A stretch of 64,000 bases of DNA. Source: Platanthera guangdongensis. Taxonomy: Eukaryota > Streptophyta > Magnoliopsida > Asparagales > Orchidaceae. The stretch is taken from positions 233,050,453 to 233,114,452 of the forward strand of contig CM077158.1 of assembly GCA_039583875.1 (NCBI GenBank), given 5' to 3'. Shown here piece by piece: positions 23,394 through 34,836 of the stretch. The notes beneath the pieces are model-generated. The model was given only the letters and a program-made list of their open reading frames with translations. It did not search any database and had not been told where the DNA came from. Each line of letters starts with the position of its first letter. Within the stretch, counting starts at the first letter, position 1. Position numbers and translations under genes: made by a program.

Positions 23394-23993
23394 GTGTCGA
23401 GACTGATCTTCATTATGTGTCGACACAAATAGACTAAGTGTCGACACAAGCGGACTAAGTGTCGACACATGCCTTGGTGGTGTCGACACAACTCCTTTGT
23501 TATTGTTAATACTTCTCTACACAGCTTTCTGTTGAATGTGTCGACACTGATTCTGTGTGTCGACACAAATACTTCTTCTTTAACATAGTTGAAACTTTGC
23601 TGTGTGTCGACACAAGTCCTGTGTGTCGACACAAGTACTTCTTTACTTTCACTTTGTTGAAGCTTTGCTGTGTGTCGACACATCTCCTTTGTGTCGACAC
23701 AGTTGATGTTGACAAATACTTCTGTGTGTCAACACTGCCTCTTGGTGTCGACATATTTGATGTCGACTAAGTATTCCTGTGTGTCAGCACTGCCTCTTGG
23801 TGTCGACACAGTTGATGTCGACAATACTTCTTTGTGTGTCGACACTGCCTCCTGGTGTCGACACAATTTCTTCTAGTGTCGACAAAGCCTTTCCTGGTGT
23901 CGACACAACTAACTCCAAGTGTCGACACAGCTTTTCTCCAGTGTTGACACAAGCCTTCATAAGTGTCGTCATTGCTTCTCTAGGTGTCGACAC
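23394..23993. repeat. Phased GTGTCGACAC array in 5' LTR, copia C
   Basis: Starts at 23394, 23417, 23438, 23459 and 23480 give spacings of 23, 21, 21 and 21 bp. The array continues with more than twenty copies to 23993. The first copy is GTGTCGAGAC. Confidence 0.93.
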
Positions 23994-24143
23994 ATGTACT
24001 TAGAAATTTTTCTGCATTTCCTGCAATTACTTAACCTGCAAAGATAAACTCAAAATACATCAAATACACTTTTATGCATATCATTGAGTAGGGTGAGGCT
24101 TCTTCAAATCTGGTACACATTTTCCAATGTACCCAACAGTCAG

Positions 24144-26072
24144 TGTTATAGATGATTCAACATTCCAAAATTTGATTCACTGCAATACCTCCAAAGAAAT
24201 GTGGGACACCCTAATTGTCTACATGGAGGGGTCAGAAGAAGTGAGAGAAGACAGAAAGTCTATGCTGAATCAGGAGTATGAAAGTTTTAGACAATCTAAA
24301 ACAGACAGTATAACTGAATGTTACAAGAAGTTCTTCAAAATAGTTAATGAATTGATGTCATATGGAAGAGTATTCAGCATATATGAGTTGAATGATAAGT
24401 TTCTGAGATCATTAACTAAGGACTGGGACACCAAGATATGTGCCATTAGGGAAGTGGCCAGACTAGCAGAAATCTCACCTCCTATATTATTTGGCAAACT
24501 GCTTTCATATGAGATGCAGCTGATGGCCAGAAAGGAGGAGGAGAAAAGTAATAAAGTTGATTACAGAGATAAGTCAGTGCCTTTCAAGACTGAAGCCATA
24601 AGAAAGGACAGGAGGATGTCTCCATCTCCTCCTAGGAAAGCTGCAGAAGTAGTTTCAGAAAGTTCTGACAGTCACACATCAGATAGTCCAAATTCTGATG
24701 AAGACTTAGCTGCTTTCTCAAGACAATTTCAAAGGTTCCTGAAAAAGAAACAGTGGAGATCCAAGACATCCTCCTCACAATCCAAGGATGATTACTATTA
24801 GAAAAAAAATCATCTAGGAAGGACAGGTATGGCTCTAAACCTAGTAAATTATCTTCAACTAAGATTGTTTGTTATTGTTGCAACAGGCCTGGACATGTGG
24901 TAGTTGATTGTCCTGACAAAAGGAAAGAATCTAATGACAAGAAGAAACTAAAAAACAAGGGCAAGAAGGAGAAATCCTTTGTTACAAAGAAACAGTGGAG
25001 ATCCAAGACATCATCAGATTCTGAGGCTGAAGCTGAAGCTGAAGCATACATAGGACTGTTTGCAACTGAAGAGGATACAGAAGAGGCTGAGTTCTTGAAA
25101 TTGCTGGACTCAGTAAATGGAATTGAAGAACATTATTGTAAAGGGCTGATGGCCTTGACAGAAGAAGATCAGTATTAGGATCAGCCTGGTCCTAGTAAGG
25201 TAAACAATTCTTCAATAGTTTCTGATTACTATACTGGATCAGAATCAGAAGCATCTGCATCAAGAGATGTGGATGAATCTGAATCTGAAGGAGATGTTCA
25301 TCAACTTATTGATGAATATGGTGATCTGCTGCAAGCACTTAAGAAAAGCAGAATCCTTAACAAAGCACAGGCCAAGGAAATTGCTGCTCTTAAGCTGGCT
25401 GCTTTAGATTCAGAAAAAATGCTGGATCCAAAGATGAATGAAGTAGACAAACTAAAAAACATAACTGTTATTCAGATGGGTACTATTACATTCAAGAATG
25501 ATCAAATCAAAAGTCTGGAAGTCAAACTTCAGAGGGAAAAGGATCTGGTGGCTAAATTCTCTAAGCCAAAATCAGTCTTACCTTTAATTGATAACTTTAT
25601 TCCCAAAAAGGGTAAAACAAGATTGGGCTTTAAGGTAAATGCAAGGGTTGCCAATTCCAAAAGAAAAGGCAAAGCCCCAGTACAGCCACTAGCCTTCAAA
25701 CCCCCCATTTCCTTTAAAAAAGTGTGGCAGCCAACTAATAGATATGATCATGATATCATACATGGTTATGGTAAGCCTGATATTCTGAATGATAAGGGTG
25801 TATCTCCAGCACTCAAGCAAAGAACCATTGTACTAATAGTGTTAAGAACAGTTGACAGCAATGCTATTAAAACTGTACCTAAAAAGAGGTATAATAGATA
25901 TGAGTGCTGGTGTTGTGGTAAGATAGGGTATTATGCCAAGGATTGTTGGCACAACACCAGTGTCAGGAAGAATGCCAGCTTACCTGTGAGGAAGGCTGCT
26001 AGTAAGAATATTAAGTTTCAATCTAACTTGAACCTAGAACCCAATAAACATTGGGTTTCTAAGTTAAATTAA
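24144..26072 (+). pseudogene. gag: Copia B gag, C-terminal part, and linker
   Basis: Continues gag from VIDDSTFQNLIHC after the target duplication. The open frame upstream of 24139 is LTR sequence of C. Contents: rest of capsid; Ser/Asp-rich tail; CCHC knuckle CYCCNRPGHVVVDC near 24873-24915, next to a frameshift/stop near 24800; acidic SEAEAEAEAY stretch; stop at 25178; a coiled-coil-like segment (LLQALKKSRILNKAQ...); and a second knuckle whose His is Tyr (CWCCGKIGYYAKDC). A 27-base string (24744-24770) recurs exactly at 24986-25012. It ends at TAA 26070-26072, the same codon as in copia C. Confidence 0.88.
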
Positions 26073-26087
26073 TTTTATTTACTACAG

Positions 26088-29000
26088 GTGGGTCCAAGTT
26101 GCCATACCCCTATATGGTACTTGGACAGTAGATGTTCCAGGCACATGACTGGAATAAGAAGAATGTTAAAGGACTATACTCCCATAGAGAGTGGACCCAA
26201 AGTGATCTTTGGTGGATCAGAAAAAGGGGTCATAAAAGGGTTTGGTAACATTTCTACTTGTTCTATAACAATCACTCAAGTGGCTTATGTAAAAGGTTTG
26301 AAACATAACTTGATAAGCATAAGTCAGCTGAGTGATCTTGGGTATGACACTTCATTTATTAAGAATGGGTGTTAGATTAAAAGGACAAGTGATCAGAAGG
26401 TGATCTTGTCTGGTTATAGAAAATAGAATGTTTATTATTTAAATTTTGATTATGAAAACATGAACTCTCATGTATGTTTAGTTGTAGATGAGAAAGCATC
26501 TCAGTGTGTCCAATGGTACAAGAGGGTAGCTCATCTGAACTATAAGACTATAGGCCAACTCTATAGTTTAGAGTTAGTGAGGAATGGTCCTTAGTTTAAG
26601 TGCATAAAAGAGGGTATATGTTCATCTTGTCAAAAAGGCAAGTAGACCAAATTTTCTTTTCATAGTCTTGATACCAAAGACTCTGTGAGGTGTTTGTACC
26701 TCTTGCATGTGGATCTATTCGGTCCTATGTCAGCTCATAGTCTAGGTAAGAAAGTCTATACTTTTATGGTAGTAGATGATTATTCTAGATTTACATGGGT
26801 TTTCTTTTTGAGGCGGAAATCTAAAACCCCTACTGTCTTTCATAACTTTGTTAAACAAATTCAGAATGAACTTAACAATTCAGTGGTCAAAATCAGAAGT
26901 GACCATGGAACTGAATTTCAGTCTGAATGTATGATAAGGTTTTGTGAAGAACTAGTGATTCATCAGGAATTCTCCTCACCTAGAACACCTCAGCAAAATG
27001 GAATTGCTGAAAGAAAGAATAGGACTCTTATTGAGGCTGGTAGAACTCTACTAAGTGACACATCTCTCCCAGAATATTTCTGGGCTGAGGCAGAAAATAC
27101 TTTTGTCATGTTCTCAATAGAGCATTTATAACTAAGAGCCACAAAAAAGACACCCTATGATATTATGAAGGGCAGAAAATCAAACATATCCTACTTTAGG
27201 ATCTTTGGTAGTAGGTGTTATGTGCTTAACACTAGCAAGTCTCACCTAACTAAGTTTGCTGCCAAATCCCAAGATGGGATATTTGTTGGGTACAACAATA
27301 ACAGTAAGGCATATAGGGTCTACAACTTGACTACACAAGTTGTAGAAGAATCTGTTCATGTAGTGTTTGATGAATCTGAGCTAATTAACTGTGAGTTGTC
27401 TAGCAATTCTTGTAGCTCAACAGGTTTAAAAGAAAAGTTGGACATGCTGACCATTAATGAAGACCAAACTTCAAGGCAGGATGAGAAAAATGATGGTTGC
27501 TGTCCAGGGGGAGTACAAGGTCTAGAAGCTGATATTGAAGACAAAGAAGTTCAGCATGGTGGAGAAATTGAAGAAGTTCAAATTACTGATAGAATGCCTC
27601 CAGCAATAAGGAATCTAAAGGATCATCCAGCACACCAAATTATTGGTGATCCAAGACATGGTGTGTAAACCAGAAGCAAATACATGAACACAGTGCTTTG
27701 CTCAAGATTCCTGTCACAGATGGAACCAAAGAGATTTGAAGAAGCCATATAAGACTTCAACTGGATTGATGCAATGCAGGAGGAGCTGAATCAATTCAAA
27801 AGGTGAAAAGTATGGGAGCTGGTTCCAAAACCCAAGGATCATAATATTATTGAGACTAAGTGGATCTACAGGAACAAACTAGATGAAAATGTCATCATAT
27901 TGAAGAATAAAGAAAAACTGGTTGCCAAAGGTTATAGACAGGAAGAGGGCATTGTCTTTGATCAGACATTTGCCCCAGTGGCAAGGTTGGAAGCAATAAG
28001 ACTATTCCTTGACTTTGCTGCTTTCCAAGGGTTCAAAGTATACCAAATGGATGTCATGTCAGCATTCCTAAATGGTAATTTGAAAGAAGAAGTCAATGTT
28101 GAGCAGCCCTCAGGTTTTGTTGATCCACTTTATCCTGATTATGTTTATAGGCTTAATAAAGCCTTATATGGTTTGAAACAAGCCCTTAGGGCTTGGTATG
28201 AAACATTGTCTACCTTCGTCATTGAGAATAAATTTTCAAGGGGAAGATAGACAAGACTCTATTCCTTAGGGATTCAAAGGGCAAGATGATCCTAATACAG
28301 ATTTATGTTGATGACATAATCTTTGGATCTACAGAAAATAACCTTTGTAGGAAGTTTGCAAAACTTATGCAAGGGAAGTTTGAGATGAGCAGTATGGGTG
28401 AGCTGAAATTCTTCTTGGGACTCCAAGTAAGACAGATTGATAATGGCTTGTCCATATCATAGTCTAAGTTCACCAAGGAGTTAATTAAGAAATATGATAT
28501 GGAGTCATCCACCACCATGAGAACTTCAATGGGGACAAGTATGCCTTTAGGCAAAGATGATGCAGGAAAACCTGAAGATGAGTGTCTGTATAAAGGGATA
28601 ATTGGCTCCCTTATATACTTAACTGCTAGTAGACCAGACATTATGTATGCTACATGTGTCTGTGTTAGGTACCAAGCAAGCCCCAAAGAATCTCATTATA
28701 CTGCAGTTAAAAGAATTTTGAGATATCTTAAGGGCACACCTAATATTGTTCTTTGGTACCCTAAGAATAGAGACTTTTTACTGACTGGTTTTTCAGATGC
28801 AGACTTTACAGGTTGTAAAGAAGATAGAAAGAGCACTACTGGCACATGTCAGTTTCTAGATGGTAGATTGGTGTCATGGAGCAGTAAGAAGCAGACAAGT
28901 GTGGCAATTTCCACTGCAGAGTCTGAGTATGTTACTGCAGGCAGCTGCTGTGCTCAACTTTTATAGATTCAACATCAACTTGAAGACTATGGTCTCAAGG

Positions 29001-29248
29001 TAAGTAGAACTCCACTATTTTGTGATTCTACAAGTGTTACTTCTATTGCTAAAAATCCTGTATCACATAGCAGAACAAAGCATATAGAAATTAGATTTCA
29101 CTTCATTAGAGAGCGTGTTGAAAAAGAAGATATCTGTTTGGAATTTGTCACCACAAATAATAAAATTTCTAACATGTTTACTAAACCACTAGATGAAACT
29201 AAATTCAATTATTTTAAAATTGAATTAGGCATGTTAAACCTAGAGTAA
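26088..29248 (+). pseudogene. pol: Copia B pol: protease, integrase, RT, RNase H
   Basis: Protease WYLDSRCSRHMTG has Arg in place of the Gly of the DSG triad. Integrase keeps the catalytic residues visible by motif (HVDLFGPM, RSDHGTEF, NGIAERKNRTL), but its HHCC region holds stops around 26376-26660. The RT frame breaks near 28250 (one-base shift after IENKFSRG), and the YVDDIIFGS box lies near 28300. Further stops are near 28459 (TAG in SISQSK context) and 28963 (TAG for Trp in LLWIQHQL). RNase H ends at TAA 29246-29248 (MLNLE). More degraded than C. Confidence 0.92.
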
Positions 29249-29274
29249 CTTAGTAAATCTGACTAAGTAATTCA

Positions 29275-29630
29275 ATGTCGACACAAAAGGAAATCTGTGT
29301 CGACATATAGTAGTTGATGTAGACACAAAAGGAAATATGTATCGACATATAGTAGTTTGTGTCAACACATAAGGAAAGTTGTGTCGACACAACAAAATAG
29401 TGGCGAGTTAGTGGTGTCGACACTCAGAGTTTGGTGTCGACACATAGACGTTCTATCATTTAGATAGTAGTGTCGACCCATACAGTCGTCTATGTCGACA
29501 CGCAGATATTAGAGTCAACTATTAAGAAGTTTGTGTCGACACATCGCAAACTGTGTCGACACATAGTGTTGTCTGACTCTGTCGAGACATTAGAAGTCTG
29601 TGTCGACACAATCTCTACAGTGTCGACACA
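29275..29630. repeat. GTGTCGACAC array between pol and ORF3, copia B
   Basis: About fifteen exact or degenerate copies in 355 bp, placed as in copias A and C. Two neighbouring units share AAGGAAAT(C/A)TGT, a small local duplication. Confidence 0.92.
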
Positions 29631-29676
29631 TTAAGTATTTATTACCCTGCCTTTTGACCTTCTGTGTTGACAAACA

Positions 29677-29684
29677 TATAAATA
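29677..29684 (+). promoter_or_regulatory. TATA box upstream of ORF3 (copia B)
   Basis: TATAAATA within ACATATAAATAGG, about 110 bp before the ORF3 ATG at 29787. Third instance of the conserved arrangement. Confidence 0.6.
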
Positions 29685-29786
29685 GGCCACGGAACAACTT
29701 TGTCGACTACGCTATCAACATTTTTGAGACCAAATCTTTGAGTCGACAAACCTCCATCTCTCTTCTCCTCAAATTTCTTGTCACCA

Positions 29787-32543
29787 ATGGCGCCAAAATT
29801 GGAGAACAACATCAACAAAGGCTATGAATTGGTTCGCAATGATTTTGAGAGTGTTGCGACTGAGATCAGAGATGTGATAACCCTAATCAAAGAAAGTGGT
29901 TTAGAATATTTAGTTTCAGAACCTACCAAGATCTGGAAGATGGAGGTTCTTGAATTCTATACCACAGCAACCTGGATTCAACTGGATTGAAGATTAGGTC
30001 ATCAATTCAAGGAAGCAAGGTGAAACTTACCCAGAAGCGTCTGAGGATGACACTACAGTTGCCCAGGACTCAGGAAGATGATGAAGTGGCATTTTCAATG
30101 ACAAAAGAAGCTCTTTAATGGTGTGGACTGGATCCCACCACTAAGATTGAATCATCAATGCAGAGAAAGGGGATGAACTCCCAAGGAAAGTTTCTTTCAG
30201 AGATTATGGGAAAAGTAATTCTCTGCAAACTAGGAGGACATGATAGGATCTCAGCATATATGTTCAGCTTAATGACCAGAGTTATTTTCAGAGTAAAAAC
30301 TAATCGGTCTGAAGTGATCTTTGAAGAGATCAAGGAAAGTTTGAAGAAACCTAATCTAAGAAGAATACTGAGTCTGTATCTGGCAATGAATATTCCTGAA
30401 GTGATGCACCACTCAACAGGATCTAGGATAAACCACATGAGAAGGATGGATATGAAAATACTATCCAGGTGGGAAAGTGATCTGACAAAGGATGGTTCTA
30501 CACCACAGAAATAACCACAACTGAAAAAGAAAAAGACTACCCCCAGGAAACCTGAATCTTCTAGTGATTCTGAAGAATAAGTGATCTTCAGTTCCGATGA
30601 AGAACAACAAGAATCTGTAAGGAAATCATCTGCCCCTCAGAATGTAGATGATAGTCAGATGCAGGGGGAGCATATTCCAGAAAGCACCATCCAACTGGAT
30701 CAAATTCAGGATGTGCCTCATCTAGGGGGAGCAAATGAGCTTTCTCCAACTCAACAAGAGGCCTTGGCTCCAGAAGTTGCTCCTGAGAAAGAGCAAGCTG
30801 CATTAGAGAGTGAAAAAGCCACTCAAACTATTCTTGAGGTAATAAATGATATTAATCAAACTACACTAGATACTGAGCCATATACACTAACTGTGCTTCT
30901 AACTGATGTTGAACAGACACACCATGACAACATCCCTGCACAGGATAAAACAATGCATGATACATCTGCATTAGATGATGCACTATTAACTATCCAAGAT
31001 ACAGTTGTTCCACCTGTACAAACTCAACAAGAATTCACTCTTGAAGAGTTATTTCTCGATATTCAGGAGGCAAGGACTGAGGGGAAGGAGCCAGGGACTA
31101 AGGGGGAGTTGCTAAGAACTGACAAGGAGCTGCCCTCTAGTTCAAAGGACACAGTGAACCTTGAAAGTTCTTCTGAATCTGATGATGGAGAAGCACTCAG
31201 AGAAAAGAAGAGAAACCCGATGGTTTACAGGAAGAAAAGTTCAAGCTATAAGAAAGCTTTACAGACTGCTTCACAACCCTCAGCCCCAGCAGCTGACTTC
31301 AGTTCACTGTTGGTTGCTCTGCAAGTTAAAATGGATGAGCAAAGACAAGCTCTTGAAAACTATGTGGATGAAAGCCAGAAGGAACTCCAGTTCTCCTTGG
31401 CTCAAGACATTAAATCAATAAGATTTGAAGTCAATCAGAATAAGAAGGAGATGACAGATTGCTTCCATAAAGGAGGTAATGTTGTAGTTTATCTGGCCAA
31501 GCAGCAACAAGAGGCCAGGACTCAAATTGATGACATAGTAGTTAAGCAAGGATATGTTCTGGAAAATCAGCTCAGGATGAATGATAATCTTACTGAATCA
31601 CATAATGTGATTGTTACTGAGTTAAAGAATACTGTAACTGCATTAATTGAGGAAAAGGCTAAAGAAAAATTTGAGTTTGATCAACAACTTCAAGAACAAT
31701 TGGCTGTTATTCAAACAGCTATACAAGCCTCACAGAAACTCCTCTCTGATCAGCTACAGAAATTCAGATCTTTTTATAAGGAAGGCACCAATTATCTAGC
31801 TAAACAAGTAAGATTTCAGAAAGATGACTTAAGAGATCATGTTGAAAGAGAAGTCATAAAGGGGGAGAGGGTGTTAGTCAATGCTAGCTCAGAGTATGCT
31901 AAATGGATAACCAATGCTGCTAGAGCAACTCTGGGATATCCTCCCTTGTGTGATGATGATAATACAGCTGAGTTAGGCATTCAAGCTGCAGGAATTTAAG
32001 GGGGTCAGCAGGAGGTAGCTCAAATCATATACCCCCTTCTAACTTTGAGGGAATTCAACAACTGGTTCACCATATGTATAGCCCTCCAGAGGCTACTAAG
32101 AATGTTATAATTGAGAAAGTGGAAATGTTAGAGGCAGCATTGAATAAAGATCAAGAAGCTCAACTCTCAAAGAAAAGGTTTAGAGAGCAAGCTGAACTGA
32201 AGCCTGATTTTGAAAGATGGAGTCCCACCTCCAGAAATATAATACTCACTGCCTGGCAAGCTGTCAAAGACAAAATGCATGATAGAGGCAAGTGGTATTC
32301 TGAACTTGAGTGGAACAAATATCTGCAGAGACAAGATGCTATACATCAGTTCAGAAGGGATCACAAGGCTGGGAAAATACCTGCTACAGCTGTGGAGCCC
32401 GGTAAATACTTTCCCAAGCCTTATCACTATTTTGAAAGACAAAAAGTTAAGGCTGAAGAAGTTAAGAAGAAGGATCTCAAAGGCAAGAAACCAGCTGAAG
32501 ATACTGAAGCTCTAGTACAAGTTAAGGCTGAAGAGGTTAAGAA
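29787..32543 (+). pseudogene. Copia B ORF3, frameshifted and 3'-truncated
   Basis: ATG 29787 (MAPKLENNINKGYELVR). A single-base loss near 29970 shifts the frame in the N-terminal domain. Further stops are near 30117, 30512, 30577 and 31999. The longest open part, 30581-31999, covers the acidic region, basic patch and helical region (KQGYVLENQLRMNDNLTESHN, matching A and C). The true C-terminus, the spacer, the polypurine tract and the first bases of the LTR are deleted. The open frame runs through a 25-bp duplicated filler into LTR sequence, so its last residues are not native. Confidence 0.82.
32519..32543 (+). repeat. 25-bp templated filler at the ORF3/LTR deletion junction
   Basis: Copy of 32444-32468 with one mismatch (AAGTTAAGGCTGAAGA(A/G)GTT...), placed immediately before the LTR homology starts (ACCAGAT). 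In C the same ORF3 position reads VQAKIQSG, so the extra VKAEEVKK is new to B. Confidence 0.8.
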
Positions 32544-34010
32544 ACCAGATATGGAGAAGCTTCACCTAACTTAATGATATGCATCAAGTTGTATTTGATG
32601 TTGTGTTGAGTTATCATGTGCAGGTTAAGTAAATGGAAGAAAACTTTTCTAAGTACAAGTGTCGACACTTGGGAATGGCTGTGTCGACATCAAGGGACAG
32701 ATTGTGTCGACACCCAGAATTTGTGTCGACACACAGAAAATCTGTCGACAATGCTGTGTCGACACCAAGGGCCAGATTATGTCGACACCTAGAATTTGTG
32801 TCGACACACAGAGAAGCTGTCGACACATTCCAGAATTCTATCAACAACGACTGTGTTGATACACAGAACATGTGTCGACACACACCAGAATTCTGTCGAC
32901 ATCAACTTTGTCAAGACAAGGAGTGATTGTGTCGACACACAGGACTTGTGTCGACACATTCCACAAAAGCTATGTCGAGAAGTAAAAGTGAAGCTGTGTC
33001 GACATCATCAAGACTTTTGTCGACACATGGACTATGTGTGTCGACACATGTGAAGTATTCACTCGACATTCTCTGCTGGTGAGTCAAAGTCCAATGAAGG
33101 TTGAAGTAATGCAACTAGAGACTTGACATCTGTCATTACTGACATTGCTGTCACATCTGTCAGAGGTGTCAGAAGACCGTTTGGAACCTGAACAGCCGGT
33201 AACCATGGATGAAGCCTATATATAGATATGATCTCTCAATAATTGGGATCAATCATGAACAATTATCAATTGTGAAGAAGTGATCGTGAACACGATCAGT
33301 GAATAAAGAATAATCTTTGAAGGATTGAGAATCCAGAAGAAGAGAAAGAAGAAACAGTCAACAGATTGTAGAGAGAGAAAAATAAGAAGGAGAGAAGTCC
33401 TCATCCAGTGAAGGCAGATCCTGAACAGTCTGCCTGAAGAATTCAGATCAATTCTGAAGAAGAATTCAGATTAATTTCTAAATAAGAAGGAAGCTGATTG
33501 AAGATCAACTCCAACACCAAGAAGATCAACCTTACTTTGTTCAGATTCAAGAAGATTTGAAGAAGCTAAGATATGTTGATCCTTAAGTAATCAGTTCTAT
33601 CAAGAACTGATCAAGAAGCCTTCAACCAAATCTCTCTTCATCTGGTTGAAGATGTTATTATCTTTTTATCATTAACTTTTGTAGGATCTGTAATAGATCT
33701 TAGTGTAGGAGATTTATTTCTCTGAGTTGTAAACCTAAATTATAAAGGCAGAGGTAGGGCTGAGTGCCTGAGGTAGGGGAATCTGTTCCCTGAGTTGTAG
33801 GCCTGTGAAAGAGGCTGAGGTAGGGCTTTTGCCTGAGTTGTAGGAGTGGGATTTCACTCTGAGTTGTAGACCTGTGAAAGAGGCTAAGGTAGGGCTTGTG
33901 CCTGAGTTGTAGGAGTGTGGATTCACTCTGAGTTGTAGGAACCATTCTTGGTTCTGAGCTGTAAGATCTGCAGATCTGAGAAGGAAGAAGGAAGTTAGGC
34001 CGAATCTAGT
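32544..34010 (+). repeat. 3' LTR of copia B, truncated at both ends
   Basis: Aligns with the 5' LTR from about base 22 (ACCAGATTTGGAGAAG, near 8786) to its base at about 10253 (GAATCTAGT). The first ~20 bp and the last ~236 bp are missing. The inner part is very close to the 5' LTR, including the palindrome array and TATA box (33217-33224). At 34011 the sequence changes to gypsy D LTR. Confidence 0.9.
32659..33048. repeat. GTGTCGACAC array in 3' LTR, copia B
   Basis: Partner of 8904-9293, with a few substitutions. Several CG-to-CA/TG changes inside palindromes (for example GTGTTGATAC) fit decay of methylated CpG. Confidence 0.92.
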
Positions 34011-34154
34011 TACTCATGGATTTTCATGAAAAGTATTTGGAGTAGGTTTCCGCCTAAGAGCCTGCAGTTGTCCCCTGCACGGCATAGCATCATGACGTGT
34101 ATTTTCTCTTACTCTGACGTATTTTTTAATACGGAGAAAGTGCGGGTTATGACA
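34011..34154 (+). repeat. 5' LTR of gypsy D, terminal fragment
   Basis: Ends GCGGGTTATGACA, immediately before the primer site. Its last ~90 bp resemble the end of solo LTR H (51310-51399: GCAGTT(A/G)TCCCCTGCA...), showing a shared LTR tail. Confidence 0.75.
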
Positions 34155-34156
34155 TT

Positions 34157-34168
34157 TGGTATCAGAGG
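34157..34168 (+). other. Primer binding site, gypsy D
   Basis: TGGTATCAGAGG, two bases after the LTR end. Complementary to initiator-Met tRNA except for the last base. Confidence 0.88.
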
Positions 34169-34314
34169 GAGGTTGGTTTGACAAGTTGGTCGAACCAGTC
34201 AATCTGATAAAGTTTTAATTCCTGCATTCATTTGCATACACACACCGATGTGAAATCAGTACGTCTTAGACGAAGATAGTCACTACACTCATAGCATGAT
34301 AAGAAGTATACAGT

Positions 34315-34504
34315 GCATATTATGTAGTATGGGATGCATGATATGTGTTTGTATATGGATCCACCATAGGTGGCAACATGTGATGGTTATGTAGTATGAG
34401 ATGCATAACCACCATCACATGGATGCTCATTAGCACGTTTTCAACCTTTCGTTGCATGTGACGTTATGTAGTATGGGATGCATAACATTTCATGTGTACG
34501 TCAC
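34315..34504 (+). promoter_or_regulatory. Three related stem-loops in the D leader
   Basis: Each has loop TAGTATG(G/A)GATG between arms ending TTATG and starting CAT. Unit 1: arms 34315-34324 and 34337-34346 (all paired if G-U is allowed). Unit 2: arms 34377-34391 and 34404-34421, 15 bp with a 3-nt bulge. Unit 3: arms 34458-34468 and 34481-34504, 11 bp with a 13-nt bulge. Between units 1 and 2 is a small hairpin CCACC-ATA-GGTGG. The position suggests an RNA packaging or dimerisation signal; that role is inferred. Confidence 0.55.
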
Positions 34505-34836
34505 TCATAACATGCATTAAGGCCTTTTTAGAATGCATAGCACGACATATACATCACAACATCGTATAAGCATGCGTGCTAAGTTAAGTTTTACATGATG
34601 ACACATGTACACACATGGTTTTAAATAATAATAAATAATTTATGCATTCATATCATAGTCACAAGAGTCAATAGGATGAGAGTATATCATCCTGAGTAGG
34701 ACATATCATCATTTATAAAATCTCAAAGCAAGTTTGCAGCAAGAGCAAGTGTCTATTCAAGTATGGTCTGAACTAAGTGGTGTAGTCCTAGTTTTAAGCT
34801 AGGATTTTAATGAGGTGCTTATGTATGTTTTTAGAA

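Larger units (their letters stand above)
10842..24138 (-). mobile_element. Copia C: full-length Sirevirus-type element, reverse strand
   Basis: A 13.3-kb element bounded by the five-base duplication GTCAG (10837-10841 and 24139-24143). Order on the reverse strand: 5' LTR (24138-22373), primer site, gag, protease, integrase, RT, RNase H, palindrome spacer with TATA box, ORF3, polypurine tract, 3' LTR (13464-10842). It is the best-preserved element here. Gag-pol is collinear in one frame apart from a few stops, and ORF3 has only two internal stops. One LTR is about 860 bp longer because of an internal tandem duplication. Confidence 0.95.
22373..24138 (-). repeat. 5' LTR of copia C
   Basis: 1766 bp without the tandem duplication seen in the partner LTR, so this is probably the ancestral form. 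It carries the palindrome array (23394-23993) and the TATA box (23252-23259, reverse strand). Its array is about 70 bp longer than in the left LTR because of an extra unit near 23570-23640. Confidence 0.95.
8765..34010 (+). mobile_element. Copia B: Sirevirus-type element, split by copia C and 3'-truncated
   Basis: 5' LTR, primer site, gag, pol, spacer, ORF3 and a truncated 3' LTR are all present. Copia C interrupts it from 10842 to 24138, flanked by GTCAG on both sides; removing C and one GTCAG makes gag continuous. The left flank is ATAAC. The right end is lost: the 3' LTR stops at 34010 where gypsy D LTR sequence begins, so no duplication can be confirmed. B appears to sit inside the 5' LTR of D. 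Confidence 0.88.
34155..34836 (+). other. Gypsy D untranslated leader
   Basis: About 680 bp between primer site and gag with no coding content. It is rich in ATG/CAT-containing words and holds three related stem-loops (34315-34504). The rest shows only AT-rich, low-complexity sequence. Confidence 0.7.

Noticed and set aside
24127..24143. ATG start upstream of the second gag part of copia B
   Set aside because: The ATG lies in the LTR end of C and the target duplication, so it is a chimeric start.
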